A stretch of 5,869 bases of DNA from Elusimicrobiota bacterium (lineage in GTDB: Bacteria > Elusimicrobiota > Elusimicrobia > JACQJN01), in assembly GCA_016205085.1 (NCBI GenBank), contig JACQJN010000073.1, positions 1-5,869 of the forward strand. The letters run 5' to 3'. Below, one piece after another: positions 5,271 through 5,869 of this stretch. The stretch's first letter is position 1, and every line of letters begins with the position of its first letter. A program made the translations under genes and the position numbers. A model generated the notes under the pieces. The model was not told where the DNA came from. It ran no database searches and saw only the letters and a list, made by a program, of their open reading frames with translations.

Positions 5271-5869
5271 CTAGGTGACCGGGTTCGGTTCCGAACGGAC
5301 CTGGGTGAGCTCCGTGATCAGATTGCCTGCCCAGCGGTATATGTTGTGTTCCTTGATGGTTTCTCTCATCTTTTGCATGCGCGTGGCTTTCTCCGCAGTA
5401 TCCATTTCCAGACTATACCGGATGGCTTCAGCCATCTGCTCGGTGTCATAGGGGTTGACGATCAATGCATCCCTCAGTTCACGGGAAGCTCCGGCGAATT
5501 GGCTTAAGATGAGCACGCCCTGGTTGTCTTCCCGCGAAGCTACGAACTCTTTGGCCACCAGGTTCATCCCGTCATGCAAAGAAGTCACCATGCACAGGTC
5601 GGATTGTTTGTAGAAGGGCAGGATCTCCTGATGGCTGTGGTGTTTTTTGAGAAACACGATCGGTCTCCAGTCTTTGGCTTTAAATTTCCAGTTGATTCGT
5701 TCCACTTCCGCTTCCACTTCCGCCATGAATTCATGGTAGCGTTTGATATGGGTTCGGCTGGGGGCTCCCAGCTGAATGAATGTGAATTCCCCCTGGTAGC
5801 GAGGATATTTTTCAAGAAAGCGTTCGATGCTTCTAAAGCGCTCCAACACTCCCTTGGTGTAATCCATCC
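5271..5869 (-). CDS. otsA: GT20 trehalose-6-phosphate synthase (OtsA-like), C-terminal part (5' end outside window)
   Basis: The frame is open to the window edge, so this is the C-terminal part (199 complete codons before the stop at 5271-5273) of a protein usually about 460-500 residues long. GT20 enzymes make trehalose-6-phosphate from UDP- or ADP-glucose and glucose-6-phosphate. Counting from the first visible Met, which is internal, MDYTKG (1-6) matches the conserved LDYSKG/DYTKG donor-binding motif with Lys5. DGMNLVAKE (99-107) holds the conserved Asp99 and Glu107. LSQFAGASREL (121-131) and ALIVNPYD (134-141) are also diagnostic. RINWKF (58-63) has Trp where E. coli OtsA has Gly. The gene ends in TAG with arsC 12 bases on. 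No OtsB-type phosphatase is fused to the visible C-terminus or encoded in the window. Glucosylglycerol-phosphate synthase, also GT20, is a less likely alternative. Confidence 0.9.
   Translation of the reverse strand, partial: MDYTKGVLERFRSIERFLEKYPRYQGEFTFIQLGAPSRTHIKRYHEFMAEVEAEVERINWKFKAKDWRPIVFLKKHHSHQEILPFYKQSDLCMVTSLHDGMNLVAKEFVASREDNQGVLILSQFAGASRELRDALIVNPYDTEQMAEAIRYSLEMDTAEKATRMQKMRETIKEHNIYRWAGNLITELTQVRSEPNPVT

Overview
The window looks like a gene-dense bacterial chromosome segment with no stretch of 300 bases lacking a gene. It holds eight protein genes in two tightly packed, convergent groups. I see no tRNA, rRNA, CRISPR array, insertion sequence, attachment site or origin. GC content is moderate (near 50% by eye). 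The gene families are bacterial, but none fixes the lineage. The mix of a WbqC protein, a PIG-L deacetylase, a polyprenyl-phosphate sugar-1-phosphate transferase, YgfZ, TreT and a DUF5752-like protein would suit a poorly cultivated bacterial lineage, but I cannot place it from this window.

Left group, + strand (1-2984): the 3' end of a WbqC-family gene, a PIG-L/LmbE zinc deacetylase, a WecA/TagO/MraY-family membrane transferase, and a YgfZ/GcvT-like folate-binding protein. Gaps are 27, 0 and 2 bases, so this is probably one operon. The first three genes suggest surface glycan or lipid-linked sugar synthesis. YgfZ is an Fe-S/folate housekeeping protein that appears to ride at the end.

Right group, - strand (5869 down to 2976): the C-terminal half of a GT20 trehalose-6-phosphate synthase (OtsA-like), a thioredoxin-type arsenate reductase/low-molecular-weight phosphatase, a protein made of two copies of a DUF5752-like domain, and a TreT-type trehalose synthase. 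Successive junctions are a 12-base gap, a 4-base overlap and a 14-base overlap, so the four are very likely co-transcribed and translationally coupled. The group pairs two routes to trehalose: OtsA (via trehalose-6-phosphate, which needs a phosphatase) and TreT (directly from NDP-glucose and glucose). Between them sit a phosphatase-fold protein and an uncharacterised duplicated domain. No OtsB phosphatase is visible. This cluster is the most interesting part of the window.

The two groups meet tail to tail with a 9-base overlap of coding sequence (2976-2984) and no recognisable terminator. Both outer genes (WbqC and GT20) are cut by the window edges.
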